Below are positions 1 through 6,859 of a stretch of 12,910 nt of DNA, in pieces. A model generated the notes under the pieces. That model had not been told where the DNA came from and ran no database searches. It worked only from the letters and a program-made list of their open reading frames with translations. This DNA is from an uncultured Eggerthella sp. Its GTDB lineage: Bacteria > Actinomycetota > Coriobacteriia > Coriobacteriales > Eggerthellaceae. A program made the position numbers and the translations under genes. The DNA lies in NCBI GenBank assembly GCA_900547965.1, contig URJE01000047.1:1-12910 (forward strand). Reading direction: 5' to 3'. Each line of letters begins with the position of its first letter. Position 1 is the stretch's first letter.

Positions 1-211
1 ATGGGCTTCCCCCGACGCACGTGTTGAGGCGGCTCTCGCGTTAGCCGTTGCGGCGGTTGCCCTCGCCCAGCAGCTCGTCGGCCTGCTCCGACATCACGGC
101 GTTGAGGCAGTCCTCCAGGAGCCCGCGGGCCAGCTCGTTCAGGTCGATGCTGCCGTCCTGCCTGCGCGGGACGTCCTCGCGCTCGGTCTCCCGTTCGGTT
201 AAAGTGTCCAT
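1..211 (-). pseudogene. IS256-family transposase, N-terminal fragment with nonsense codon
   Basis: On the - strand an ATG at 211-209 is preceded by AGGAGA (224-219) with 7 nt spacing, a convincing start. It encodes 56 residues beginning MDTLTERETERE, with DLNELARGLLEDCLNAVM and then ADELLGEGNRRNG, the pattern seen near the N-terminus of IS256/mutator transposases just before the conserved NGYRE segment. At 43-41 the expected Tyr codon after Asn-Gly is TAA. The same frame continues after the stop as RESRLNTCVG, which matches the family's next conserved block, so the stop looks like a point mutation in a once intact gene. After Cys-Val-Gly the reading diverges (GSP), suggesting a further lesion. 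The catalytic DDE domain is outside the window or deleted. Confidence 0.7.
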
Positions 212-289
212 GTGGTCGTCTCCTGTCCTGTCGATGTGTGGTTACAACGATTCTAGGGGGCGGCCGCACCTTTTTCTGGCAAGGTGCCC

Positions 290-315
290 GGACACCAACT
301 ATTGGGACACGATCC
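290..315. repeat. Putative terminal end of the IS256-type element
   Basis: The sequence GGACACCAACTATTGGGACAC followed by GATCC lies about 80 nt outside the transposase start. It carries two ACAC-type blocks around TATTG, as IS256-family ends often do. The partner terminal repeat is not in the window, so this is pattern recognition only. Confidence 0.35.
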
Positions 316-640
316 TTTTCCGTTCCCCGCAAAGCGGGAATGGGTGCTTTTGCGGCTGATTTCCTGCTCTTTTGTGCCCAGATCCGCGATCAGGGGCCAG
401 GCAGCAATCCCTAATCGCAAAAAAGTTGCAATTTGGTCCGCAATTTTGTTTTGGGTTTCCGAAACGGGCTTGGGCGGCGCGGGGGGCAGCGCCCCCCCAT
501 CCCGTACGCTATCCCGCATTGCGTCTAGTATTCCCATCCCGCACTTCACCCTATGCCTCCGATGCTGTTGCCCGCGTCTTCCTTGCTGTTACACCGGTTC
601 GCCATTATCATCTGCAGCTCCATTCCATACTTTTGTGGAG
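316..640. other. Gene-free spacer between IS remnant and arg locus
   Basis: I see no credible gene here. Open frames in this interval lack ribosome binding sites and family resemblance. Visible structure includes a hairpin-like TTCCCCGC/GCGGGAA at 324-340, a repeated GCAATTT motif around 428-446, a very strong G/C hairpin at 481-497, and three copies of ATCCCG (499-504, 511-516, 536-541). It may be decayed DNA left after IS activity. Confidence 0.5.
481..497. repeat. Strong G/C hairpin, REP-like
   Basis: GGGGGGC (481-487), loop AGC, GCCCCCC (491-497) form a perfect 7-bp all-G/C stem. No T-run follows on either strand, so it is not a standard terminator. The form recalls repetitive extragenic palindromes, but a single copy in this window cannot prove that. 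Confidence 0.5.
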
Positions 641-642
641 AG

Positions 643-672
643 GGTTACCTAGCTGGCAGAATTGGAGTAACC
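643..672. promoter_or_regulatory. Dyad upstream of argC (GGTTAC ... GTAACC)
   Basis: GGTTAC at 643-648 and GTAACC at 667-672 are perfect 6-bp inverted arms separated by 18 nt. They flank the region where the -35 of a weak candidate promoter falls. This could be a regulator site or a transcript stem. It does not resemble the classic ARG box (TGAATNNNNATTCA). Confidence 0.3.
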
Positions 673-690
673 TAAAGAAACCTGTAGTAC
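662..690 (+). promoter_or_regulatory. Candidate argC promoter
   Basis: TTGGAG (662-667), a 17-nt spacer and TAGTAC (685-690) give a plausible but weak sigma-70-type pair, about 70 nt before the argC start. The -10 falls inside a palindrome (681-693), which would be a natural arrangement for repression. No better match was found in the interval before argC. Confidence 0.3.
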
Positions 691-693
691 AGG
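681..693. promoter_or_regulatory. Palindrome CCTGTA-G-TACAGG, candidate operator
   Basis: A perfect 13-nt palindrome with 6-bp arms around a central G, 68 nt upstream of argC and overlapping the candidate -10. Size, symmetry and position fit a dimeric repressor site controlling the arginine genes. The binding protein is unknown and no similar copy was seen before argD, argG or argH. Confidence 0.35.
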
Positions 694-761
694 GTGTTTC
701 ATTAAAAGAACTCGCGCGGGCATCCGCGTTGGGCGATTAGATCGAAAGAAGGCTCAGCGAA

Positions 762-1817
762 ATGTTGAAGGTCGGTATCGTAGGCGCAGCCGGATATGCA
801 GGAGCAGAGCTGGTGCGCATCGTGCTGCGACACCCTGAATTCGATCTGCGCGTCATCACTTCCAATTCCGATGAAGGCGCAACCCTTGCAAGCGTGTATC
901 CCGCATTTTCTGGCGTAACCAATCTGGTTTTCTCCCGCCACGACAATCCCGAGCTGTTCAACTGCGATGTGGTTTTCCTTGCCACGCCTCACACGGTTGC
1001 CATGAAATCCGCTCCTGGTCTTCTCGACTCGGGCGTCACGGTGGTTGATCTTTCTGCCGACTATCGTTTGCGCAGCCAGGAAACCTACGAAAAATGGTAC
1101 AAGGTGCAGCACACCTCACCTGAGCTTCTTGCTACTGCCGCTTTTGGCCAGCCAGAACTGAATCGCGAAGAGCTGAACGCTGCTGCCGAGCGTCACGCTA
1201 ATGGCGAGTCCGTCCTGGTAGCTTGCGCAGGCTGCTACCCAACTGCCACATCTCTTGCTGCGGCTCCCGCCATTGCCCTTTCCGAAGGCATTGTGGTTGC
1301 CGATGCAATCTCGGGCGTTTCCGGTGCTGGTCGCAGTGCTACGGCACGCACCCATTTTGTTTCCGCCAACGAAAACTTGGAGGCTTATGGCGTTGCCAGC
1401 CACCGCCATACTCCCGAAATCGAGCAGATTCTGGGCATCGAGGGTCGCCTGGTGTTCACGCCCCATTTGGCGCCGGCAACCCGTGGCCTCCTTTCCACGG
1501 TAACCATTCAGCTAACCCAGCAGGCTCAGCGAAACGAAACAGTTGAGTCGATTCATCGACGATACTGCGACGCCTACGCAAACTCGCCGTTCGTCACCGT
1601 GCTGCCTTTGGGCCAGCAGCCTAAAACCTCTTCGGTTGTGGGCACGAATCGTGCGCATGTAGGCGTCGCCTATAATGCCGATCTTGGCTGCGTTGTTGCC
1701 ACCTGCGCCATCGACAATATCGTTAAAGGTGCGGCTGGCCAGGCAGTTCAATGTGCAAATATCGTCTGTGGCCTTCCCGAGGCTACGGCGATCGATACTG
1801 TTGCCAATCCCTCTTAG
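762..1817 (+). CDS. argC: N-acetyl-gamma-glutamyl-phosphate reductase
   Basis: Cytoplasmic enzyme that reduces N-acetyl-glutamyl-5-phosphate to N-acetylglutamate semialdehyde with NADPH, the third step of arginine synthesis. The 351-residue protein opens with a Rossmann nucleotide-binding turn, GAAGYAGAEL (about residues 8-17). The catalytic cysteine sits in ACAGCYPT as Cys158, and HRHTPEI (214-220) carries the conserved active-site histidine region. Length is normal for the family. The ATG at 762 has AAGAAGG (746-752) upstream with 9 nt spacing. It is the first gene of the argCJB cluster; its TAG stop (1815-1817) lies inside the argJ ribosome binding site, so the two are probably translationally linked. 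No defects seen. Confidence 0.97.
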   Translation: MLKVGIVGAAGYAGAELVRIVLRHPEFDLRVITSNSDEGATLASVYPAFSGVTNLVFSRHDNPELFNCDVVFLATPHTVAMKSAPGLLDSGVTVVDLSADYRLRSQETYEKWYKVQHTSPELLATAAFGQPELNREELNAAAERHANGESVLVACAGCYPTATSLAAAPAIALSEGIVVADAISGVSGAGRSATARTHFVSANENLEAYGVASHRHTPEIEQILGIEGRLVFTPHLAPATRGLLSTVTIQLTQQAQRNETVESIHRRYCDAYANSPFVTVLPLGQQPKTSSVVGTNRAHVGVAYNADLGCVVATCAIDNIVKGAAGQAVQCANIVCGLPEATAIDTVANPS

Positions 1818-1820
1818 GAG
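1814..1820 (+). promoter_or_regulatory. argJ ribosome binding site containing the argC stop codon
   Basis: TTAGGAG lies 8 nt before the ATG at 1829 and includes the TAG stop of argC. It decides the argJ start at 1829 over the in-frame ATG at 1751 inside argC, which has no such site. Confidence 0.75.
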
Positions 1821-1828
1821 TGAAAAAT

Positions 1829-3085
1829 ATGACTAAAGCGAACCTGATCACCATCGAAAACGGTGGCGTCTCGTCCGCCAAGGGTTTTCGCGCCGGTGGC
1901 ATTCATGCTGGCTTCCGCGATGACCCCAACCGCCTTGACATGGCATTGGTCGAGGCAGACGAACTGTGCCCTGCTGCTGGGGTGTTTACCCAGAACGTGT
2001 TCTGCGCGGCTCCGGTAACTGTTTCCCGCGAACACCTTGACGGGGTCGGTTACGGCTTTGCTCGCGCTATGGTGATCAACTCCGGCATCGCTAACGCTGC
2101 CACTGGAACGGTCGGACTCGAAAATGCCCGCAAGACTGCCGGCATCGTTGCCTCGACGGTCGGCTGCATGCCCGAAGACGTGCTGGTTGCCTCGACGGGA
2201 ATCATCGGCCAGCAGCTTGATATTGCCCCCTTCGAAACCGGTGTTCCTGCGCTGCACGATATCCTGGGCGAAACAACGGGGAATAGTGCCGCTCGTGCCA
2301 TCATGACCACCGACACCGTTTCGAAAGAGGCTGCCGTTTCCTTCGAAACAGCCGATGCCGAATATGCTGGCTGCACCTTTACCGTGGGCGGCATGGCGAA
2401 GGGCTCAGGCATGATCATGCCGAATATGGCCACTATGATTTCGGTGCTCACCACCGATGCCCCCATTCCCGCAGCACTGCTGCATAAGGCGCTCGCTTCA
2501 GCGGTAAACCAGAGCTTCAACAAGGTAACTGTAGACGGTGACACTTCCACCAACGATACCTGCGTTCTGTTCGCTTCCGGCAAGGCGGCTGCCGCGTCTG
2601 CTCCCTTGGCGGGGGAAGAAAGCGTGCTGTATGCCGAGTTCTGTCAGGCGCTCAATGCCGTAACCCAGAAGCTTGCTCGCAAGATGGCGAGCGACGGCGA
2701 GGGCGCCACGAAGTTGGTAACCGTTACGGTGCGTGGTGCCGCAAATGATGCGGAAGCCGATTTGGCTGCGCGCACTGTAGCGAATTCGCCGTTGGTGAAA
2801 ACTGCCATCTACGGGCATGACGCCAACTGGGGCCGAATCGCCGGTGCCCTGGGCCGCTCTGGTGCAAAGTTTGCCCAAGAAAACGTCGATATCGACATCA
2901 TGGGCATGCCTGTTCTGCGTGGTGGCCTCCCTGTTCCCTTTAGCGAGGAAGAGGCACTGCGACGTTTCGAGGCCGACGAGATTGTGCTTGAGGCAAACCT
3001 TGGTGCGGGCGATGCGGAAACCACCGTGTGGACCTGCGACTTTTCCCACGAATACGTTTCGATTAATGGAGACTACCGTTCATGA
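1829..3085 (+). CDS. argJ: Glutamate N-acetyltransferase / ornithine acetyltransferase
   Basis: ArgJ moves the acetyl group from N-acetylornithine to glutamate, releasing ornithine; bifunctional members also use acetyl-CoA to start the pathway. The 418-residue protein is made as a precursor that cuts itself before a threonine: the signature KGSGMIMPNMATM is present, with Ala201-Thr202 the expected cleavage site and Thr202 the nucleophile. Further conserved blocks are NSGIANAATG, STGIIGQQL, VDGDTSTNDT and YGHDANWGRIAGALGRSG. The start at 1829 (MTKANL) is chosen for its strong ribosome binding site; an upstream in-frame ATG at 1751 would add 26 unrelated residues. Its end overlaps argB by 4 nt (ATGA). 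Whether it is mono- or bifunctional cannot be read from sequence alone. Confidence 0.96.
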   Translation: MTKANLITIENGGVSSAKGFRAGGIHAGFRDDPNRLDMALVEADELCPAAGVFTQNVFCAAPVTVSREHLDGVGYGFARAMVINSGIANAATGTVGLENARKTAGIVASTVGCMPEDVLVASTGIIGQQLDIAPFETGVPALHDILGETTGNSAARAIMTTDTVSKEAAVSFETADAEYAGCTFTVGGMAKGSGMIMPNMATMISVLTTDAPIPAALLHKALASAVNQSFNKVTVDGDTSTNDTCVLFASGKAAAASAPLAGEESVLYAEFCQALNAVTQKLARKMASDGEGATKLVTVTVRGAANDAEADLAARTVANSPLVKTAIYGHDANWGRIAGALGRSGAKFAQENVDIDIMGMPVLRGGLPVPFSEEEALRRFEADEIVLEANLGAGDAETTVWTCDFSHEYVSINGDYRS

Positions 3086-4026
3086 AATACGCAAGAGACC
3101 GAAAGATAACTTCTTCTCACACCGCCGAGGTTCTTATTGAGGCATTCCCGTGGATTAAGAACGCTACGGGCAAGACCATCCTTATCAAATACGGCGGTGC
3201 CGCCATGGTTGACCCCGAGCTGCGCAACGCCGTGATGAGCGATATCGTCATGCTGAAGATCATGGGCGTCAATCCCGTTATCGTTCATGGTGGCGGTGCC
3301 GCCATCAACAAGAACATGGACAAATTCGGCATCGATGTTGAATTCAAGGACGGTCAGCGCGTTACTTCCGATGAGGCCATGGACGTTGTGAAGATGACCT
3401 TGGTGGGCAAGGTGAACGAAGAGCTGGTTCTTGCCATGAATGAGCATGGCAACCTGGCTGTAGGCGTAAACGGAACCGACGCTGGAACCATCATTGCCGA
3501 GCAGCGCAGCCCCGAGCTGGGCCGTGTGGGCACGGTCACCGAAGTGAACCCCGCTTACATCAATGCGCTCATCGCTTCTGATTATGTGCCTATTATCGCT
3601 TCGGTAGGAAAGGGCGACGACGGCGGTTCCTACAACATCAATGCAGACGCTGCGGCATGCGCAATCGCTTCTGCCATTGGTGCCCATAAGATCATCTTCC
3701 TCACCGACGTTGATGGCTTCTACGAAGACTTCTCGGATAAGAGCTCGCTCATTTCCCAGATGACGGTAAGGGAAACGCGCGAAATGCTGGAATCCGGCAG
3801 CGTAAGCAGCGGAATGATTCCCAAACTCCAGTCGTGTGTGGAGGCCATCGAAGGCGGCGTGCCGCGTGCGCACATCGTCAACGGCACCAAGCCCCATTCG
3901 ATTTTGGTGGAGCTGCTTACCTCAAGCGGTGCGGGCACTCTGATCTACGACGACACGGTGGAATTCTCCAAAGAAGAGATGCGCCCGTTGGGCATCTTGG
4001 CTTCTCGCTTAAGTGAGAACTTGTAG
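3082..4026 (+). CDS. argB: Acetylglutamate kinase, probably arginine-sensitive type
   Basis: Phosphorylates N-acetylglutamate, the second and usually flux-controlling step of arginine synthesis. Amino-acid kinase fold motifs are present: KYGG with Lys36, VHGGG around His69, NGTDAG, TDVDG (208-212), and SSGMIPKLQSCVEAIEGG near the C-terminus. At 314 residues it is longer than the arginine-insensitive E. coli type (about 258). The roughly 30 residues before the first beta strand match the N-terminal helix that lets arginine-inhibited kinases form hexamers, so feedback inhibition by arginine is inferred. The ATG overlaps the argJ stop by 4 nt, with GGAG (3068-3071) upstream, indicating translational coupling. 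The tail ends RLSENL, somewhat longer than usual. Confidence 0.96.
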   Translation: MKYARDRKITSSHTAEVLIEAFPWIKNATGKTILIKYGGAAMVDPELRNAVMSDIVMLKIMGVNPVIVHGGGAAINKNMDKFGIDVEFKDGQRVTSDEAMDVVKMTLVGKVNEELVLAMNEHGNLAVGVNGTDAGTIIAEQRSPELGRVGTVTEVNPAYINALIASDYVPIIASVGKGDDGGSYNINADAAACAIASAIGAHKIIFLTDVDGFYEDFSDKSSLISQMTVRETREMLESGSVSSGMIPKLQSCVEAIEGGVPRAHIVNGTKPHSILVELLTSSGAGTLIYDDTVEFSKEEMRPLGILASRLSENL

Positions 4027-4067
4027 AAAACACCATGCGTGGGGTATTCGCTAAACCCCCAAACTCG

Positions 4068-4073
4068 TAAAAT
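4068..4073 (+). promoter_or_regulatory. Candidate internal promoter -10 before argD
   Basis: TAAAAT matches five of six positions of the -10 consensus. The sequence 17 nt upstream (TATTCG, 4045-4050) is a poor -35. If active, transcription would begin close to 4080, at the foot of the stem-loop at 4078-4121. Confidence 0.25.
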
Positions 4074-4077
4074 GAAC

Positions 4078-4121
4078 GGATGGGCTTCGGCGCCCGGAAA
4101 CGTTTGCGCCGATCTCCATTC
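4078..4121 (+). promoter_or_regulatory. Stem-loop in the argD leader
   Basis: TCGGCGC (4087-4093) pairs with GCGCCGA (4106-4112) around a 12-nt loop. Below a 3x3 internal loop, GGATGG (4078-4083) pairs with CCATTC (4116-4121) with one G-U. The structure ends a few nt before the argD ribosome binding site (AGAAAGGA, 4126-4133). There is no U-run, so it is not a terminator; mRNA stabilisation or control of argD translation are possible roles. Confidence 0.45.
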
Positions 4122-4138
4122 GCAAAGAAAGGAACACC

Positions 4139-5365
4139 ATGAGTTTTGAAGAAGCAAAGAAGCTCGACGACCATTTCGTCATGCATACCTTCGCTCGCAA
4201 GCCGGTACTGCTGGTCGAAGGCTCTGGCATGGAAGTTAAAGACGACGAGGGCAAAACCTACCTCGACTTTATTGCTGGCATCGGCGTAGATAGCCTGGGC
4301 CACTGCCATCCTGCCGTTGTGCGCGCCATTCAGGATCAGGCTGCCAAGCTCATTCACGTTAGCAACTACTACTACATTGAGCAGCGCGGTGAAGTTGCAA
4401 AGCTCCTGTCCGACATGCTGAATGTATGCGTGCCCAAGTTCTTCCGCGCTCCTTGGCCGGTATTCTTCGCCAACTCTGGCGCAGAGGCCAACGAATGCGC
4501 TATCAAGCTTGCTCGCCTGTATTCCAAGAAGATGGGCGGCGGCGGTCAGACCATCATTACGATGGATCGCAGCTTCCATGGCCGCACCCTGGCCACGCTT
4601 GCTGCAACGGCACAGCCTGCAAAGCAGGAAGCCTTCCAGCCTCTGCCGGGCGGTTTCATGCACGTTCCCATGAACGATTTGAACGCGCTTCACCAGGCAG
4701 TTTACAACAATTTGGCAGATGTTTGCGCTGTTATGATCGAGCCCGTACAGGGCGAAGCAGGCGTGTATCCTTGGGATCCCGACACGCTCTATGACGTTGC
4801 GCAGTTCTGCCGCAAGAACGGTTTGCTTCTCATTGTTGACGAGGTTCAGTCGGGCATCTTCCGCTGCGGCGAATTCCCCTTCGCTTTCCAGAACCTGGGC
4901 ATCACGCCCGACATCATCACCATGGCCAAGGGCATCGCTTCCGGCTTCCCCATGGGCGCTTGCGCTGCTCGTATCGAGGTTGCCGAAGCATTCGAGCCGG
5001 GCGATCATGGCTCTACTTTCGGTGGCAGCAACCTGGCTATGGCTGCTGCTCACGCAACGCTCGCAGCGCTTTCGCGCGGCCATTACGACGACCGCGTAAC
5101 CGAAGTGGGCGACTACTTCGCCGAGAAGCTTGCTCAGGTTGAGGGCGTAACCGAGGTTCGCGGCATGGGCCTTATGCTCGGCGCCGACTTGGAAGAGGGT
5201 ATCGACGCTCATAAGGTTGTAGCTCAGGGCCTGGAAGAAGGCTTCTTGCTGAACGCAACCGGCAGCAATACGCTGCGCTTCCTGCCTCCGTTGATCGTTA
5301 CCGAAAACGAGATCGACAAGCTTATCGATGCGCTGCCCGGTATGATCGCCGCAGTTCGCGAATAA
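4139..5365 (+). CDS. argD: Acetylornithine aminotransferase
   Basis: PLP-dependent class III aminotransferase that converts N-acetylglutamate semialdehyde to N-acetylornithine with glutamate as amino donor. Many relatives also act in lysine synthesis. The 408-residue protein shows NSGAEANECAIKLAR, SFHGRTLATLA, IVDEVQSG with Asp234 positioned to bind the PLP ring nitrogen, and MAKGIASGFPMGA with Lys264 as the Schiff-base lysine, followed by HGSTFGGSNLA. Length and motif order are normal. The ATG at 4139 follows AGAAAGGA closely. It lies 112 nt after argB, a larger gap than argC-argJ-argB, with its own structured leader, so it may be partly independently expressed. Confidence 0.95.
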   Translation: MSFEEAKKLDDHFVMHTFARKPVLLVEGSGMEVKDDEGKTYLDFIAGIGVDSLGHCHPAVVRAIQDQAAKLIHVSNYYYIEQRGEVAKLLSDMLNVCVPKFFRAPWPVFFANSGAEANECAIKLARLYSKKMGGGGQTIITMDRSFHGRTLATLAATAQPAKQEAFQPLPGGFMHVPMNDLNALHQAVYNNLADVCAVMIEPVQGEAGVYPWDPDTLYDVAQFCRKNGLLLIVDEVQSGIFRCGEFPFAFQNLGITPDIITMAKGIASGFPMGACAARIEVAEAFEPGDHGSTFGGSNLAMAAAHATLAALSRGHYDDRVTEVGDYFAEKLAQVEGVTEVRGMGLMLGADLEEGIDAHKVVAQGLEEGFLLNATGSNTLRFLPPLIVTENEIDKLIDALPGMIAAVRE

Positions 5366-5377
5366 CTTAAAACTTCG

Positions 5378-5395
5378 GGAAGGCGTATGCCTTCC
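5378..5395 (+). promoter_or_regulatory. Hairpin between argD and argG
   Basis: GGAAGGC (5378-5384), loop GTAT and GCCTTCC (5389-5395) make a perfect 7-bp stem 12 nt after the argD stop. Only TT and then G/C-rich sequence follow, so it is at best a weak terminator. It may attenuate transcription or protect mRNA ends. A second, weaker GCCC/GGGC stem follows at 5400-5413. Confidence 0.45.
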
Positions 5396-5454
5396 TTGGG
5401 CCCCTCGGTGGGCTTGAATTAATGAATAATTGCCAAGTGAAAGGTATTAAGGAA

Positions 5455-6678
5455 ATGGCAAAGGATAAGTGCGTACTCGCATATTCTGGTGGCCTGGACA
5501 CCAGCGTCTGCATCAAGTGGCTGCAGGACGAAAAGAACCTTGACGTTATCGCTGTAGTGGGCGAAGTTGGCCAGGAGCACGAAGGCCTCGAGCAGGTTAA
5601 GCAGCGCGCTCTGGAAACGGGTGCAATCGACTGCATCATCGCCGACATGCGCGAAGACTTTGCCGCAGACTACCTGTCCAAAGCTCTCTATGCCAACGCC
5701 AACTTCGAGAACAAGTACCCGCTGGTTTCCGCTCTTTCTCGTCCGCTGATCTCCAAGTACTTGGTAGATACCGCTCATAAGTACGGCGCCAAGTACGTTG
5801 CTCATGGCTGCACGGGTAAGGGCAACGACCAGGTTCGTTTCGAGACCTCCATCCAGGCTCTTGATCCTACGCTGGAAATCATTGCTCCCGTTCGTGAGTG
5901 GGATATGCACACTCGTCAGGAGGAAATGGACTGGGCAGAGGCTCATGGCGTTACCGTTCCTACCACCAAGAGCAAGCCGTACTCCATCGATGACAACCTG
6001 TGGGGCCGCGCAATCGAGTGTGGCGTTCTGGAAGACCCGATGAACCGTCCTCCGCTGGATATCTACACCATGACCACCGATCCCGAAAAGGCTCCTGAAG
6101 AGGCTACCGAGATCGAAGTCGAGTTCAAGGCTGGTCTGCCTGTTGCCATCGACGGCGAGCAGATGAGCTATCTGGACATCATCGCAAAGATGAACCAGAT
6201 CGCTGGCGCTAACGGCTTTGGCCGCATCGACATGATCGAGAACCGCATGATCGGCGTTAAGAGCCGCGAATGCTACGAGGCTCCCGGCGCTTTGGCTCTT
6301 ATCGTTGCTCACCGCGGCCTCGAGGACATGTGCCTTGAGCGCGAGGTTCTGCGCTACAAGCTGCACCTCGAGCATGACTGGGCAACCATGGTGTACAACG
6401 GCCAGTGGTTCAGCCCCCTCAAGCATGCTGTTGATGCCTTCATGGCAACCACCCAGCAGTGCGTAACCGGCACCGTTCGTCTGAAGTTCTATAAGGGCAA
6501 CTGCACCGTTACCGGCCGCAAGTCCGACTTCAGCCTCTACGATTACGGTCTGGCTACCTACGATGCTGCCGACACCTTCAATCACAAGGCAGCTAAGGGC
6601 TTCATCGATCTGTATGGTCTGTCCACCAAGGTTTGGGCTAAGAACCGCCGTGAGCAGGGTGTTACTGACGGCGAATAA
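5455..6678 (+). CDS. argG: Argininosuccinate synthase
   Basis: Joins citrulline and aspartate with ATP to give argininosuccinate, the seventh step of arginine synthesis. The 407-residue protein begins MAKDKCVLAYSGGLDTS, with the ATP-binding SGGLDTS loop at residues 11-17. It also has AHGCTGKGNDQVRFE (His117 to Asp125 region) and the family-typical segment around MNRPPLDIYTMT. The ATG at 5455 is preferred because family members start a few residues before the P-loop and GAAAGG (5439-5444) lies upstream; an in-frame ATG at 5422 would add 11 residues without support. It is followed by a hairpin and then a true terminator, so it ends its transcription unit. Confidence 0.97.
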   Translation: MAKDKCVLAYSGGLDTSVCIKWLQDEKNLDVIAVVGEVGQEHEGLEQVKQRALETGAIDCIIADMREDFAADYLSKALYANANFENKYPLVSALSRPLISKYLVDTAHKYGAKYVAHGCTGKGNDQVRFETSIQALDPTLEIIAPVREWDMHTRQEEMDWAEAHGVTVPTTKSKPYSIDDNLWGRAIECGVLEDPMNRPPLDIYTMTTDPEKAPEEATEIEVEFKAGLPVAIDGEQMSYLDIIAKMNQIAGANGFGRIDMIENRMIGVKSRECYEAPGALALIVAHRGLEDMCLEREVLRYKLHLEHDWATMVYNGQWFSPLKHAVDAFMATTQQCVTGTVRLKFYKGNCTVTGRKSDFSLYDYGLATYDAADTFNHKAAKGFIDLYGLSTKVWAKNRREQGVTDGE

Positions 6679-6681
6679 TCG

Positions 6682-6708
6682 ATTGCGCTGTTCTATGAAC
6701 AGCGCAAT
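6682..6708. repeat. Perfect 12-bp inverted repeat directly after argG
   Basis: ATTGCGCTGTTC (6682-6693), loop TAT, GAACAGCGCAAT (6697-6708): twelve uninterrupted base pairs starting 4 nt after the argG stop. No T-run follows on the + strand. It probably forms a 3' end stabilising hairpin, or is a leftover terminator whose U-tract was lost. Confidence 0.7.
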
Positions 6709-6765
6709 GTTCGCTTAAACCGTGATGACGCTGCGCGCGATTCTGACGGCGCAGGAAACCCCAAA

Positions 6766-6806
6766 GGGCAAGGCATGGCGCGAAGGCCGATGCCTTGCCC
6801 CTTTTT
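6766..6806 (+). terminator. Rho-independent terminator after argG
   Basis: GGGCAAGGCAT (6766-6776) and ATGCCTTGCCC (6790-6800) form a perfect 11-bp stem with a 13-nt loop, followed by CTTTTT. This should end transcription coming from argG, so the downstream methyltransferase gene needs its own promoter. Confidence 0.85.
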
Positions 6807-6859
6807 GTTCCTCTTTTTCTAGCGGAACTGCACCTAGGCATTGATTAGACTTGAAGGGA

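Larger units (their letters stand above)
1..315 (-). mobile_element. Partial IS256-family (mutator-type) insertion sequence, left-edge remnant
   Basis: The segment holds the beginning of an IS256-type transposase reading leftward, its ribosome binding site and, further right, a stretch at 290-315 (GGACACCAACTATTGGGACAC core) that looks like the terminal sequence found outside transposases of this family, where short ACAC/TATTG blocks recur. The remaining element would lie left of the window, so the second end, the terminal repeats and any target duplication cannot be checked. The outer boundary near 315 is inferred from where the IS-like sequence stops. The transposase frame is broken, so this copy is probably dead. 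Confidence 0.55.

Noticed and set aside
284..740. Overlapping + strand frames in the spacer before argC
   Set aside because: No ribosome binding site, irregular composition, run through the strong hairpin at 481-497 and the argC control region.
590..760. Classic ARG box or T-box before argC
   Set aside because: No TGAATNNNNATTCA-like match and no T-box core (AGGGTGG-type) or terminator found.
4034..4069. Possible leader peptide (ATG to TAA, 11 codons) before argD
   Set aside because: Only one arginine codon, no ribosome binding site and no alternative terminator; not an attenuation leader.
3917..5212. Long open frame on the - strand opposite argB/argD
   Set aside because: It lies antisense to a clearly conserved argD, has no family resemblance or ribosome binding site, and is explained by codon bias of the real gene.
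5425..5430. AATAAT as a -10 for argG
   Set aside because: No -35 at proper spacing, and the start would fall at the ribosome binding site.
5419..6585. Long open frame on the - strand opposite argG
   Set aside because: Pure shadow of argG; no recognisable domain. The same applies to 9227-10408 opposite argH and 11210-12790 opposite the PBP.
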